Assembly (NCBI GenBank): GCA_025666215.1
Contig: CP102593.1
Span: 1-64,000 of the forward strand
Direction of reading: 5' to 3'
Origin: Xanthomonas campestris pv. phormiicola
GTDB taxonomy: Bacteria; Pseudomonadota; Gammaproteobacteria; Xanthomonadales; Xanthomonadaceae
Length of the DNA: 64,000 nucleotides
Part shown: piece after piece, positions 1 to 12,976 of the stretch
How positions within the stretch are numbered: the stretch's first letter is position 1
Layout of the letters: each line of letters starts with the position of its first letter
Program-made: the position numbers and the translations under genes
Notes under the pieces: model-generated
The model's input: only the letters and a program-made list of their open reading frames with translations
What the model was told of the DNA's origin: nothing
Database searches by the model: none

Positions 1-1341
1 ATGGATGCTTGGCCCCGTTGCCTGGAACGCCTGGAAGCTGAATTTCCAGCCGAGGACGTTCACACCTGGTTGAAACCGCTGCAAGCCGAACAGCGCCATG
101 ACAACAGCATGGTCCTGTACGCCCCCAACGCCTTCATCGTCGAACAGGTGCGCGAGCGCTACCTGGCGCGGATCCGCGAGCTGATGACCTATTTCGCCGG
201 CAGCGGCGAAGTGGCGTTGCAGGTCGGCTCGCGACCGCGCGCGCCGGAGCCGGTGGCCGCGGTCGCCAGCGATGCGGCCGCCGCGCGCACGCCGCCGGCG
301 CCGCTGCTGGAGCCGTTCGCCGGCAACCTCGACTCGCACTACACCTTCGCCAACTTCGTCGAAGGCCGCAGCAACCAGCTCGGCCTGGCCGCAGCGGTGC
401 AGGCGGCGCAGAAGCCGGGCGACCGCGCGCACAACCCGCTGCTGCTGTATGGCGGCACCGGCCTGGGCAAGACCCACCTGATGTTCGCCGCCGGCAACGC
501 GATGCGCGAGCAGAACCCCAACGCGCGGGTCATGTACCTGCGCTCGGAACAGTTCTTCAGCGCGATGATCCGCGCGCTGCAGGACAAGACCATGGACCAG
601 TTCAAGCGCCAGTTCCAGCAGGTGGACGCGCTGCTGATCGACGACATCCAGTTCTTCGCCGGCAAGGACCGCACCCAGGAAGAGTTCTTCCACACCTTCA
701 ACGCGCTGTTCGACGGCCGCCAGCAGATCATCCTGACCTGCGACCGCTACCCGCGCGAGGTGGAAGGCCTGGAGCCGCGGCTGAAATCGCGCCTGGCCTG
801 GGGCCTGTCGGTGGCGATCGACCCGCCCGACTTCGAGACCCGCGCGGCGATCGTGCTGGCCAAGGCGCGCGAGCGCGGCGCCGAGATCCCCGACGACGTG
901 GCGTTCCTGATCGCCAAGAAGATGCGCTCCAACGTGCGCGACCTGGAAGGCGCGCTCAACACGCTGGCCGCCCGCGCCAACTTCACCGGCCGCGCGATCA
1001 CCACCGAGTTCGCCCAGGAAACGCTGCGCGACCTGTTGCGCGCGCAGCAGCAGGCGATCGGCATCCCCAACATCCAGAAGACTGTGGCCGACTACTACGG
1101 CCTGCAGATGAAGGACCTGCTGTCCAAGCGCCGCACACGCTCGCTGGCGCGGCCGCGGCAGGTAGCGATGGCGCTGACCAAGGAACTGACCGAACACAGC
1201 CTGCCGGAGATCGGCGATGCGTTCGCCGGGCGCGACCACACCACCGTGCTGCACGCCTGCCGCCAGATCAAGCACCTGATGGAAGCCGACGGCAAGCTGC
1301 GCGAGGACTGGGACAAGTTGATCCGCAAGTTGAGCGAGTAG
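1..1341 (+). CDS. dnaA: Chromosomal replication initiator DnaA
   Basis: AAA+ initiator that binds DnaA boxes at oriC and melts the origin. The 446-aa protein has the usual four-part layout: N-terminal domain (about 1-85), a short Ala/Pro-rich linker (about 80-105), an AAA+ core with Walker [10 protein letters not shown] at 151-159 and Walker B LLIDD near 212-216, and the C-terminal DNA-binding domain with the signature [13 protein letters not shown] starting near residue 411. The window begins on its ATG, so the promoter is not visible. dnaN follows after a 326-bp gap that carries DnaA boxes, the standard arrangement at a gammaproteobacterial origin. Confidence 0.99.
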   Translation: MDAWPRCLERLEAEFPAEDVHTWLKPLQAEQRHDNSMVLYAPNAFIVEQVRERYLARIRELMTYFAGSGEVALQVGSRPRAPEPVAAVASDAAAARTPPAPLLEPFAGNLDSHYTFANFVEGRSNQLGLAAAVQAAQKPGDRAHNPLLLYGGTGLGKTHLMFAAGNAMREQNPNARVMYLRSEQFFSAMIRALQDKTMDQFKRQFQQVDALLIDDIQFFAGKDRTQEEFFHTFNALFDGRQQIILTCDRYPREVEGLEPRLKSRLAWGLSVAIDPPDFETRAAIVLAKARERGAEIPDDVAFLIAKKMRSNVRDLEGALNTLAARANFTGRAITTEFAQETLRDLLRAQQQAIGIPNIQKTVADYYGLQMKDLLSKRRTRSLARPRQVAMALTKELTEHSLPEIGDAFAGRDHTTVLHACRQIKHLMEADGKLREDWDKLIRKLSE

Positions 1342-1459
1342 CCGCGCCGCGCAGGCGCCCGGAAACGCGCGCAGCCGGATGCGCGCGCGCCCTGCGCCAG
1401 CGGCTGCCGGCGGCGCTTGATAAATCGGTGCATGACTTCGCGACAAATCCGGTAGAAAC

Positions 1460-1468
1460 TGTGGATAA
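1460..1468 (-). promoter_or_regulatory. DnaA box, perfect consensus
   Basis: TGTGGATAA is the reverse complement of the consensus box TTATCCACA. It lies in the dnaA-dnaN gap. Confidence 0.8.
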
Positions 1469-1494
1469 AGTGCAGCGCGGCGGCGCCGACAAAA

Positions 1495-1503
1495 CTATCC
1501 ACA
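1495..1503 (+). promoter_or_regulatory. DnaA box, one mismatch
   Basis: CTATCCACA differs from the consensus at the first base only. It lies 35 bp from the perfect box and in the opposite orientation. Confidence 0.7.
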
Positions 1504-1667
1504 GGTTTCCCCACCCCTTCAGGGGCAGTAATACCCGGGATTGCAGGGGCGAAAAACCTTTGCATTCCAGATAGTTAAGCTACCTTTGCACCGAAAATCG
1601 CTCTACCATCACCACCAAGCTTTTGATTTATTCCATATCTTTTTAAAGCATAGGGGCACGGAACCAC

Positions 1668-2768
1668 ATGCGTTTCACACTGCAACGCGAAGCCTTCCTC
1701 AAGCCATTGGCGCAAGTCGTCAATGTGGTCGAACGCCGCCAGACCTTGCCGGTTCTGGCCAACTTCCTGGTGCAGGTGCACGACGGGCAACTGTCGCTGA
1801 CCGGTACCGACCTGGAAGTGGAAATGGTGTCGCGGATCGCGGTCGACGACGCCCAGGACGGCGAAACCACCATCCCGGCGCGCAAGCTGTTCGAGATCAT
1901 TCGGGCGCTGCCCGACGGCAGCAAGATCACCGTGTCGCAGACCGGCGACAAGATCACCGTGCAGGCCGGGCGTAGCCGCTTCACCCTGGCGACATTGCCG
2001 GCCAACGATTTCCCGTCGGTCGACGAAGTGGAAGCCACCGAACGCGTGCTGGTGCCGGAAGCGGCGCTGAAGGAGCTGATCGAGCGCACCGCCTTCGCGA
2101 TGGCGCAGCAGGACGTGCGCTATTACCTCAACGGCCTGCTGTTCGACCTGCGCGACCAGACGCTGCGCTGCGTGGCCACCGACGGCCACCGCCTGGCGCT
2201 GTGCGAGACCGAGCTGGAGAACGCCGGCGGCGCCAAGCGCCAGATCATCGTGCCGCGCAAGGGCGTGACCGAGCTGCAGCGCCTGCTGGAAGGCGGCGAT
2301 CGCGAAGTCGAGCTGGAAGTGGGCCGCAGCCACGTGCGGGTCAAGCGCGACGATGTCACCTTCACCTCGAAGCTGATCGACGGCCGTTTCCCCGATTACG
2401 AAGCGGTGATCCCGATCGGCGCCGACCGCGAGGTCAAGCTGGATCGCGAGGCCCTGCGCGCGGCGTTGCAGCGTGCGGCGATCCTGTCCAACGAGAAATA
2501 CCGCGGCGTGCGCGTGGAAGTCTCGCCGGGCCAGCTGAAGATCAGCGCGCACAACCCCGAGCAGGAAGAAGCGCAGGAAGAGATCGAGGCCGACACCAAG
2601 GTCAGCGACCTGGCGATCGGCTTCAACGTGAACTACCTGCTCGACGCGCTGTCGGCGTTGCGCGAGGAATTCATCGTGATCCAGCTGCGCGACGCCAACT
2701 CCTCGGCCTTGGTGCGCGAGGCCAGCAGCGCCCGTTCGCGCCACGTGGTGATGCCGCTGCGTCTGTGA
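1668..2768 (+). CDS. dnaN: DNA polymerase III beta subunit (sliding clamp)
   Basis: Homodimeric ring that tethers DNA polymerase III and other enzymes to DNA. The 366-aa length is the family norm for three tandem clamp folds. The N-terminus MRFTLQREAFLKPLAQVVNV and the C-terminus ending VMPLRL are typical; the terminal Met-Pro-Leu-Arg-Leu is the conserved tail. It sits between oriC and recF, and a rho-independent terminator follows at 2809-2836, so it is probably transcribed separately from recF. Confidence 0.99.
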   Translation: MRFTLQREAFLKPLAQVVNVVERRQTLPVLANFLVQVHDGQLSLTGTDLEVEMVSRIAVDDAQDGETTIPARKLFEIIRALPDGSKITVSQTGDKITVQAGRSRFTLATLPANDFPSVDEVEATERVLVPEAALKELIERTAFAMAQQDVRYYLNGLLFDLRDQTLRCVATDGHRLALCETELENAGGAKRQIIVPRKGVTELQRLLEGGDREVELEVGRSHVRVKRDDVTFTSKLIDGRFPDYEAVIPIGADREVKLDREALRAALQRAAILSNEKYRGVRVEVSPGQLKISAHNPEQEEAQEEIEADTKVSDLAIGFNVNYLLDALSALREEFIVIQLRDANSSALVREASSARSRHVVMPLRL

Positions 2769-2785
2769 CCTGCGCAGAGCGCTCG

Positions 2786-2801
2786 TGTTCCACGTGGAAC
2801 A
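2786..2801. promoter_or_regulatory. parS: parS centromere site 1
   Basis: TGTTCCACGTGGAACA is a perfect 16-bp palindrome. Its core GTTCCACGTGGAAC is the form of the ParB-binding parS site I know from Pseudomonas. It lies just after the dnaN stop codon, about 1.3 kb from the DnaA boxes, where chromosomal parS sites are expected. ParB would load here and spread for origin segregation. Two further copies lie within recF. Confidence 0.85.
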
Positions 2802-2808
2802 CAACAAG

Positions 2809-2836
2809 AAACCCGGCCTCGCGTCGGGTTTTCTTT
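2809..2836 (+). terminator. Rho-independent terminator after dnaN
   Basis: AAACCCGGC and GTCGGGTTT form a stem with a short CTC-rich loop, followed by a T-rich stretch (TTTTCTTTT). It lies 40 bp downstream of dnaN and just past parS site 1. Confidence 0.75.
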
Positions 2837-2869
2837 TGCCCGGGTGAGCCGGCGCTCTTGACGCCCTGA

Positions 2870-6790
<3,921 letters not shown>

Positions 6791-6866
6791 CGCGGCAGCG
6801 CCGCCCCGGCCCGCGCCGGGGCCGGCATCGTTGCGCTCCCCTAGCCTGCTCTCGCCCAGGAACGCG

Positions 6867-7718
6867 ATGACCTCGCTGCCGTCGCCTACGCCCGCCCCGC
6901 CCCCGTTCACCGATTCCGCGCCGCCGTCCGGCTGGTGCAAGCCGGTGCTCGGCTTCGTCCTCGACGTGCTGCTCGCCGCGGTCGTGCTGCTGGCCGTCAG
7001 CGTGCTGTCCGGCCTGGTGTGGGGCGTGGTGCGCGGCTTCCAGGTCACCATGGAACTGCGTGCGCAGGGCATTCCCGCCGATCGGCTCGCCAGCACCGTC
7101 GCGTCCCATCTCGGCCAGCCGGGGGCGCTGGCGCAGCTGCTGATCGCCCTGGTCAGCACTCTGTCCGCGGCCTTGCTGCTGTACTTCCTGCGCCGTCCGG
7201 CCAGCGCGGCCGAGCGCCGCGCCTCGTGGCAGGCCGCGCGCGTGCCTTCGACCTGGGGCTGGGTGCTGCTGGTCGCGGTGGCGGTGTTCGTGGGCAGCAG
7301 CGTGCTGTCCAACCTCGGCGCGCAGCTGGGGATCAAGCCGGTGCCGACCAACCTGCCGCTGATGCGCGACGCGATGACGCAGATGCCGCTGTTCCTGGTC
7401 GTGTTCGCGGTGCTGATCGCGCCGGCCTACGAGGAACTGCTGTTCCGCCGCGTGCTGTTCGGGCGCCTGTGGGATGCCGGGCGGCCGCGGCTGGGCATGG
7501 CGCTCAGCGGCGCCGCATTCGCACTGGTGCACGAATTGCCCGGCACCACCGGCAATGGCGTGGCCGAGACCCTGCAGCTGTGGCTGGTCTACGGCAGCAT
7601 GGGCGCCGCGTTCGCATGGCTGTACAAGCGCACCGGCACGTTGTGGGCGCCGATCGCCGCGCACGGGCTGAACAATGCCGTGGCGGTCGCGGCTTTGTAC
7701 TGGTTTGGCACAACTTGA
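6867..7718 (+). CDS. CPBP (CAAX/bacteriocin-processing) family intramembrane protease
   Basis: Multi-pass inner-membrane protein of the Abi/CPBP family. The family's three motifs are present: EELLFRR (EEXXXR type, from residue 189), FALVHE (FXXXH) and AHGLNNA (HXXXN). Members cleave prenylated or other membrane substrates, but the bacterial substrates are mostly unknown. I chose the ATG at 6867 (283 aa, AGGA upstream) over a TTG 36 bp earlier. It lies between gyrB and the M48 protease, an arrangement I recall as conserved in Xanthomonas. Confidence 0.85.
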   Translation: MTSLPSPTPAPPPFTDSAPPSGWCKPVLGFVLDVLLAAVVLLAVSVLSGLVWGVVRGFQVTMELRAQGIPADRLASTVASHLGQPGALAQLLIALVSTLSAALLLYFLRRPASAAERRASWQAARVPSTWGWVLLVAVAVFVGSSVLSNLGAQLGIKPVPTNLPLMRDAMTQMPLFLVVFAVLIAPAYEELLFRRVLFGRLWDAGRPRLGMALSGAAFALVHELPGTTGNGVAETLQLWLVYGSMGAAFAWLYKRTGTLWAPIAAHGLNNAVAVAALYWFGTT

Positions 7719-7785
7719 AGATTTGTTTGACGAAAAGTTAAGACATGTGCCACCACACTGCGATGCGTGTCATAGGGGGACCCGT

Positions 7786-8592
7786 ATGAAGAGTGTTGTA
7801 CTGGGGGCATCGATCGCGGTGCTGCTGGCAGCGTGCGCGACGACCACATCGCCGACCGGGCGCACCCAGGTCGTGGGCGGCGTGTCGCAGCAGGAGCTGG
7901 ATCAACTGGGTTTGAAGGCCTTCGCCGAGACCAAGGCCAAGGAACCGGTCGACAAGGACCCGAAGCGCAATGCCTATGTACGCTGCGTGGTCGATGCCCT
8001 GGTCGCGCAGTTGCCGGCGCAGTGGCGCGGCACCGCCTGGGAAACCGCCCTGTTCGACGACAAGGAACCCAACGCGTTCGCGCTGCCCGGCGGCAAGGTC
8101 GGCGTCAACAGCGGCATCTTCACCGTGGCCAAGAACCAGGATCAGCTGGCGGCGGTGCTCGGCCATGAGATCGGCCACGTGATCTCGCGTCACCACGAAG
8201 AACGCATCACCCGCCAGATGGGCACCCAGACCGGCCTCAGCGTGCTCGGAGCGCTGGCCGGCGCGCGCTACGGCAGCGCCGCGGCCGACACGGTGGGCCA
8301 GGTCGGCGGCATGACCGCGCAGGCCGCCTTCCTGCTGCCGGGTTCGCGCATCCAGGAGAGCGAGGCCGACGTGGTCGGCCAGCGGCTGATGGCGCAGGCC
8401 GGGTTCGACCCGGCGCAGGCGGTGGATCTGTGGAAGAACATGATGGCCGCCGGCGGCCAGCGCCCGCCGCAATGGTTGTCCACCCACCCCGATCCCAGTG
8501 CCCGCATCGGCGAACTGCAACGCGATGTCGCTACGCTTGAGCCCGTGTATGCGCAGGCGCGCAGTGCCGGGCGTACGCCGAAGTGCGGTTGA
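7786..8592 (+). CDS. M48 family metallopeptidase lipoprotein
   Basis: Zinc protease predicted to sit on the periplasmic face of a membrane. The start at 7786 gives 268 aa with a lipoprotein signal peptide (MKSVVLGASIAVLLAACATT, lipobox LAAC). The catalytic HEIGH motif begins at residue 127, and a probable third zinc ligand lies in ESEAD near 193. It resembles LoiP/YggG-type outer-membrane quality-control proteases; the exact role is not shown by the sequence. Confidence 0.9.
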   Translation: MKSVVLGASIAVLLAACATTTSPTGRTQVVGGVSQQELDQLGLKAFAETKAKEPVDKDPKRNAYVRCVVDALVAQLPAQWRGTAWETALFDDKEPNAFALPGGKVGVNSGIFTVAKNQDQLAAVLGHEIGHVISRHHEERITRQMGTQTGLSVLGALAGARYGSAAADTVGQVGGMTAQAAFLLPGSRIQESEADVVGQRLMAQAGFDPAQAVDLWKNMMAAGGQRPPQWLSTHPDPSARIGELQRDVATLEPVYAQARSAGRTPKCG

Positions 8593-8749
8593 GCGCATCG
8601 GCGCCGCCGTGCATGCGCGTGAGCTGTGCACGGCAATGCGTCCTAAAAACGTTTTCACCGCGTACAGGTTTCTGTTAGTTTTGCTGGCTCGGCCCTGGAT
8701 GGCCGCTCCGTCTTCCGTGCCGCTCAGGGCGGTTCCACCGAGGTGATCC

Positions 8750-9943
8750 ATGAAATTCAGTATTCGCAAGCAAGCGCTGTTGTCCCTGGTGATCGCTGCT
8801 GCCCTCGGCGGCGCGGTGGTGACCGATGCTGTCGCGCAGTCCGATCGCTCCGAGCAGCGCTCCTCGCGCAAGTCCAAGAACGAAAAGGCCGCGGTGATGT
8901 TCCCCAACGCCACCCGCCAGGAGCCGACCGGCAAGCCGTCGGCCAAGCTCGGCAGCAAGCTGCAGAAGCTGATCGACACCTACAACAAGGGCGAGGACTA
9001 CGCCGGCGTGCGTAGCCAGGCCGACGAGATCCTGGCCAATACCGCGGCCAACGAATACGACAAGTCGATCGCCGCGCAGCTGGCCGCGCAGGCCGCCTAC
9101 AACCTGGACGACAGCAAGGCCGCCAAGCAGTACCTGCAGCAGGCGATCCAGTTCAACGGCCTGGACAACAACGGCCACTTCCAGTCGATGCTGATGCTGG
9201 CGCAGCTGCAGTTGCAGGACGACGAGACCGCCGCCGGCCTGGCCTCGCTGGACAAGTTCCTGGCCGAATCCAAGTCGACCCGTCCGGAAGACCTGATCCT
9301 CAAGGGCCAGGCGCTGTACCAGACCGAGCGCTACCAGGAGGCCATCCCGGTGCTGCAGCAGGCCATCGCCGCCTCGCCGCAGCCCAAGGACAGCTGGAAC
9401 CAGCTGCTGATGGCGTCCTATGCCGCCGCCGGCCAGACCGGCGAAGCGGTCAAGGCCGCCGAGGCGCTGGCGGCGAAGACGCCGAACGACAAGAAGGCCC
9501 AGCTCAACCTGGCCAGCATGTACATGCAGGCCGACCAGATGGACAAGGCCGCCGCGGTGATGGACAAGCTGCGTGCGGCCGGGCAGTTGACCGACGAGAA
9601 GGAGTACAAGCAGCTGTACTCGATCTACGCCAACACCGACAAGAAGGAAAAGGACGTCATCTCGGTCATCAACGAAGGCCTGCAGAAGGGCATCCTCAAG
9701 CCCGACTACCAGACCTATCTGGCGCTGGCGCAGTCGTACTACTACACCGACCAGGTGCCGCAGGCGATCGAGAACTGGCAGAAGGCCGCGCCGTTGTCCA
9801 AGGACGGCGAAACCTATCTGAACCTGGCCAAGGTGCTGCACCAGGAAGGCCGCACCGCGGAAGCCAAGCAGGCCGCGCAGCAGGCGCTCGCCAAGGGCGT
9901 CAAGAAGCCGGAAGACGCCAAGAAGATCATCAATCTGAAGTAA
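8750..9943 (+). CDS. Exported TPR-repeat protein
   Basis: 397-aa protein with a signal peptide (about 1-30, ending AVTDAVAQ-like) followed by helical repeats with the TPR pattern of alternating small and aromatic residues, clearest near 190-230 and 300-360. It carries an acidic GAGGTG ribosome site before the ATG. The position just upstream of tonB is notable: it may be a periplasmic partner of the TonB system, but that is inference. No catalytic motif is visible. Confidence 0.75.
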   Translation: MKFSIRKQALLSLVIAAALGGAVVTDAVAQSDRSEQRSSRKSKNEKAAVMFPNATRQEPTGKPSAKLGSKLQKLIDTYNKGEDYAGVRSQADEILANTAANEYDKSIAAQLAAQAAYNLDDSKAAKQYLQQAIQFNGLDNNGHFQSMLMLAQLQLQDDETAAGLASLDKFLAESKSTRPEDLILKGQALYQTERYQEAIPVLQQAIAASPQPKDSWNQLLMASYAAAGQTGEAVKAAEALAAKTPNDKKAQLNLASMYMQADQMDKAAAVMDKLRAAGQLTDEKEYKQLYSIYANTDKKEKDVISVINEGLQKGILKPDYQTYLALAQSYYYTDQVPQAIENWQKAAPLSKDGETYLNLAKVLHQEGRTAEAKQAAQQALAKGVKKPEDAKKIINLK

Positions 9944-10094
9944 AAAGCAAAAAAAGCCCCCGAAAACCAGTGCTTAAAGTAGTGCAGGTCGCAGGGATTG
10001 GTATAAGCTTGGAGGTTCCTGCGGTGTCAAGCCGCGTGAACTGGGATTCAGATTCTTCGCGAATCCCGGCCCCCCTAAATCGAGTCATTGGCGC

Positions 10095-10769
10095 ATGACG
10101 GAACAATTGGTCATCAATCGGCATTACGACAGAGATGAAGCTTCCGGCCTCAGCTGGCCGCGCATCATCGGTATTGCCTTCGTAATCGCGCTGCATCTGG
10201 CAGCGCTGATGTTGTTGCTGATTCCAGCCGTTGCGCCGAAGGCGGCAGCGGAGAAGGAACGCAACATCGTCGTCACCCTGGTCGACGCCCCGCCGCCGCC
10301 GCCCCCCCCGCCGCCGCCGCCGCCGAAGCCGCCGGAGACGCCGCCGCCGCCGGTCAAGAACCTGGCGCCGCCGAAGCCGACCCCGTTGCCGCCGCCGCCG
10401 GAAGCCCCGGTGATCGACGTGCCGACGCCGCGCGAAACAGACATCGCCACGCCGCCGTCGCCGCCTGCGCCGCCTGCCGCCGCGACCGACATCGGCGCCA
10501 GCGTCGATATTTCGTCGAAGAACATGAACCCGCCGAAGTACCCGCCGTCCGCATTCCGGTCGGGCGCGGAAGGCGAGGTGATCCTGATCATCGACGTCGA
10601 TGCAAACGGTAACGTCACCAACGTCGCCGTCGAGAAATCCAGCCGCAATCGCGATCTGGACCGCGCCGCCATGGAAGCAGCGCGCAAGTGGCGGTTCAAT
10701 TCCGCTGTCGTCAATGGACAGAAGACCGCCGGCCGCGTCCGCGTACCGGTCAACTTCGCGCTGAACTGA
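10095..10769 (+). CDS. tonB: Energy transducer TonB
   Basis: Spans the periplasm and transmits proton-motive force from ExbB/ExbD to outer-membrane receptors. The 224-aa protein has a cytoplasmic N-terminus, a single membrane anchor (about 27-48), a long Pro-rich segment (about 60-130, with runs of Pro and PPKP repeats), and a C-terminal TonB domain with the pattern GAEGEVILIIDVDANGNV and a final basic/hydrophobic strand. exbB, exbD1 and exbD2 follow, so this is the main TonB operon. At least two receptors that would use it are encoded at 23941 and 46941. Confidence 0.97.
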   Translation: MTEQLVINRHYDRDEASGLSWPRIIGIAFVIALHLAALMLLLIPAVAPKAAAEKERNIVVTLVDAPPPPPPPPPPPPKPPETPPPPVKNLAPPKPTPLPPPPEAPVIDVPTPRETDIATPPSPPAPPAAATDIGASVDISSKNMNPPKYPPSAFRSGAEGEVILIIDVDANGNVTNVAVEKSSRNRDLDRAAMEAARKWRFNSAVVNGQKTAGRVRVPVNFALN

Positions 10770-10862
10770 TACAAAGGCAGCAGGCCGGCGCACCCGCCGG
10801 TCTGCAGGCCCTGTCTACTCTTTGCACCACCCTCATCACCACACACAACAAAGGTAAGCGTC

Positions 10863-11627
10863 ATGCTGCAGGAAATTTTCATCGCCGCTGCTGCGGGGGG
10901 CAACAACGCATCGAACGCCCTGTCGCAGATGGGCTTCGAGCACCTGATCACCGAGATGACCTCCAAGCCGGGTGACTTCGCCGTCTCCTGGGTGGTGCTC
11001 ATCACCCTCATCATCATGTCGGCGTCGTCCTGGTACTGGACCGTCATCAACATCTTCCGCGCCACCCGTCTGAAGGGCCAGGCCGACCGCGTCACCAGCC
11101 TGTTCTGGGATACGCCGAACGCGCAGGACGCCATCCGTGCGATGGAAGAGCAGCCGGCCAGCGAGCCGTTCTCGAAGATCGCGCTCGACGCCGCACAGGC
11201 CGCTGCGCACCACCAGCGCGCCGAAGCCGGTGCCGGCACCGGCCTGGGCGAGACCCTGAGCCGTTCGGAGTTCGTCGACCGCGCCCTGCGTCAGGCCGTG
11301 ACCCGCGAAAGCACCAAGCTGCAGTCGGGCATGACCCTGCTGGCCACCGTCGGTGCGACCGCGCCGTTCGTCGGTCTGCTCGGTACGGTGTGGGGCATCT
11401 ACGGCGCGCTGATCAAGATCGGTGCCACCGGCTCCGCCTCGATCGACGCCGTTGCCGGCCCGGTGGGTGAAGCGCTGATCATGACCGCGATCGGTCTGTT
11501 CGTCGCGATCCCGGCCGTGTTCGCGTTCAACTTCTTCAGCAAGGTCAACAGCTCGACGATCGCCAAGTTCGATACGTTCGCCCACGACCTGCATGACTTC
11601 TTCGCCACTGGTTCGCGCGTTCGCTGA
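10863..11627 (+). CDS. exbB: Biopolymer transport protein ExbB
   Basis: Inner-membrane channel subunit of the TonB motor, 254 aa. Three membrane segments are visible (about 38-60, 155-180 and 198-220). The second and third follow the classic MotA/TolQ/ExbB pattern, including LLATVGATAPFVGLLGTVWG and the segment before NFFSKVN. It lies 93 bp after tonB and is followed directly by two exbD genes. Confidence 0.97.
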   Translation: MLQEIFIAAAAGGNNASNALSQMGFEHLITEMTSKPGDFAVSWVVLITLIIMSASSWYWTVINIFRATRLKGQADRVTSLFWDTPNAQDAIRAMEEQPASEPFSKIALDAAQAAAHHQRAEAGAGTGLGETLSRSEFVDRALRQAVTRESTKLQSGMTLLATVGATAPFVGLLGTVWGIYGALIKIGATGSASIDAVAGPVGEALIMTAIGLFVAIPAVFAFNFFSKVNSSTIAKFDTFAHDLHDFFATGSRVR

Positions 11628-11669
11628 TCCGCGGTCGAGTCGTCCACGCAACGATTAACGGAGCCCGTT

Positions 11670-12095
11670 ATGGCTTTCAGTAGTGGTAACAGCGGCGGCC
11701 CCATGGCCGACATCAACGTCACGCCCCTCGTGGACGTGATGCTGGTGCTGCTGATCATCTTCATCATCACGGCACCGCTGATGTCCCACAAGGTCAAGGT
11801 GGAGCTGCCCCAAGCCAACCTGAAGCAGGATCCGGACAAGGACGAAAAACGTTCCAATCCGATCACGCTGGCGGTCAAGGAAGACGGGTCGCTGTACTGG
11901 AACGACGAGCCGATTTCCAAGGAAGCCCTGGAATCGCGCTTCTCCACCGCTGCCCAGCAGACCCCGCAGCCGCCGCTCAACCTGCGTGGCGACCGCACGA
12001 CCAAGATGCGTACGATCAACGAGATCACCAAGATCGCGCAGGGTCAGGGCATGCTGGACGTGGGTTTCGTTGCGACCAAAGAGAAGGGGAACTGA
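11670..12095 (+). CDS. exbD1: Biopolymer transport protein ExbD, first copy
   Basis: Single-pass inner-membrane protein, 141 aa, that harvests protons with ExbB. The N-terminal [19 protein letters not shown] carries the conserved membrane Asp (VDVML). Its periplasmic domain differs from that of the next gene. Having two ExbD proteins in series is a known feature of the Xanthomonas TonB locus. The spacing to exbD2 is 3 bp. Confidence 0.96.
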   Translation: MAFSSGNSGGPMADINVTPLVDVMLVLLIIFIITAPLMSHKVKVELPQANLKQDPDKDEKRSNPITLAVKEDGSLYWNDEPISKEALESRFSTAAQQTPQPPLNLRGDRTTKMRTINEITKIAQGQGMLDVGFVATKEKGN

Positions 12096-12098
12096 GCC

Positions 12099-12512
12099 AT
12101 GGCATTCAGCTCAGGAGGCGGCCGTGGTCCCATGGCCGACATCAACGTCACGCCGCTGGTCGACGTGATGCTGGTGCTGTTGATCATCTTCATCGTGACC
12201 GCGCCGATCATGACCTACCCGATCGACGTGGACCTGCCGCAGCGAGTGATCAACCCGCCGCCGCAGTTGCGCGACCCGCCGCCGCCGATCGATCTGCGCA
12301 TCGATGCGTCGAACCAGCTCTTCTGGAACAACAGCCCGGTGGCTGTGACGGCGCTTCCGCAGATGATGGAAAACGAAGTACAGCGCGATCCGACCAACCA
12401 GCCGGAACTGCGCATCGATGCCAATCCGGATTCCGAATACGAAGTGATGGCCAAGGTGCTGGCCGCCGCCAAGAATTCGGACATGAAAAAGATCGGCTTC
12501 GTGCAGCAATAA
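12099..12512 (+). CDS. exbD2: Biopolymer transport protein ExbD, second copy
   Basis: 137-aa paralogue of the gene before it, with a nearly identical N-terminal anchor ([19 protein letters not shown]) but a divergent periplasmic part rich in Pro ([18 protein letters not shown]). In X. campestris the second ExbD is, from literature memory, dispensable for iron uptake but needed for plant-related signalling. A strong terminator follows at 12549. Confidence 0.95.
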   Translation: MAFSSGGGRGPMADINVTPLVDVMLVLLIIFIVTAPIMTYPIDVDLPQRVINPPPQLRDPPPPIDLRIDASNQLFWNNSPVAVTALPQMMENEVQRDPTNQPELRIDANPDSEYEVMAKVLAAAKNSDMKKIGFVQQ

Positions 12513-12548
12513 GCTCTGCCGCAACACCTCAGTCATGACGCGACTGCA

Positions 12549-12577
12549 ACGCCACCGGCAACGGTGGCGTTTTTTTT
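12549..12577 (+). terminator. Rho-independent terminator of the tonB operon
   Basis: AACGCCACC and GGTGGCGTT form a 9-bp stem with a GGCAAC loop, followed by eight T. Confidence 0.92.
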
Positions 12578-12658
12578 GGGCGGCGTCGTGCAAACCGGCA
12601 GGAGATCGACGCCGGCATGCGACTGCTCGCAGGTCCGGCAATGCGCCGTCGGACCCAT

Positions 12659-12827
12659 TGTGGGAGCGACTTCAGTCGCGACGGGCTTTATCGATAAGGC
12701 CCGTCGCGACTGAAGGGCACCTCTAATAACCCTAATTCCCCAAATTGCACGCTATGCGTATCAATGACTTGCGAGCGTTTTAGCCGAGCTTTTGGGGTTG
12801 TTAGAGGTGCCTGAAGTCGCTCCCACA
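12659..12827. repeat. Inverted REP pair interrupted by a MITE
   Basis: A TGTGGGAGCGACTTCAGTCG unit and its inverted partner flank a short loop (GGGCTTTATCGATAAGGCCC). The right-hand unit is split in its hairpin loop by the 97-bp element described separately. Together with the MITE this fills most of the 464-bp gap between exbD2 and pdxJ; nothing else is evident there. Confidence 0.85.
12715..12811 (+). mobile_element. MITE-like element, copy 1
   Basis: About 97 bp with inverted ends (GGGCACCTCTAA...TTAGAGGTGCC) and a 4-5 bp duplication, TGAA or TGAAG, of the REP target on both sides. It carries no ORF. A second copy at 37383-37481 is about 85-90% identical by eye, in opposite orientation, and is inserted at the same position of a REP unit. 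Confidence 0.8.
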
Positions 12828-12976
12828 GGTCGTAATTGGCATGGCGATTCGCAGCGGGGCGGCCCAGGCCATTGGCTCCGACGGCCTCGGGTTCGGTAGG
12901 TTCGGCCGTTGCCGATGGCCTGCTCTCCCCAGAGACTCCCCCACAAGCTCCCGTCTGTGCTCGAAACGCAGATGGG

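Larger units (their letters stand above)
1342..1667. other. oriC: Probable chromosomal origin region (oriC) between dnaA and dnaN
   Basis: No gene fits in this 326-bp gap. It carries a perfect DnaA box (TGTGGATAA, 1460-1468) and a one-mismatch box on the other strand (CTATCCACA, 1495-1503). It becomes strongly AT-rich from about 1560 to 1655 in an otherwise very GC-rich chromosome, which is what a DNA-unwinding element looks like. The start of the sequence at dnaA agrees. The dnaN promoter must also lie here. That this is the functional origin is inference; part of the origin could also lie upstream of dnaA, outside the window. Confidence 0.75.
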
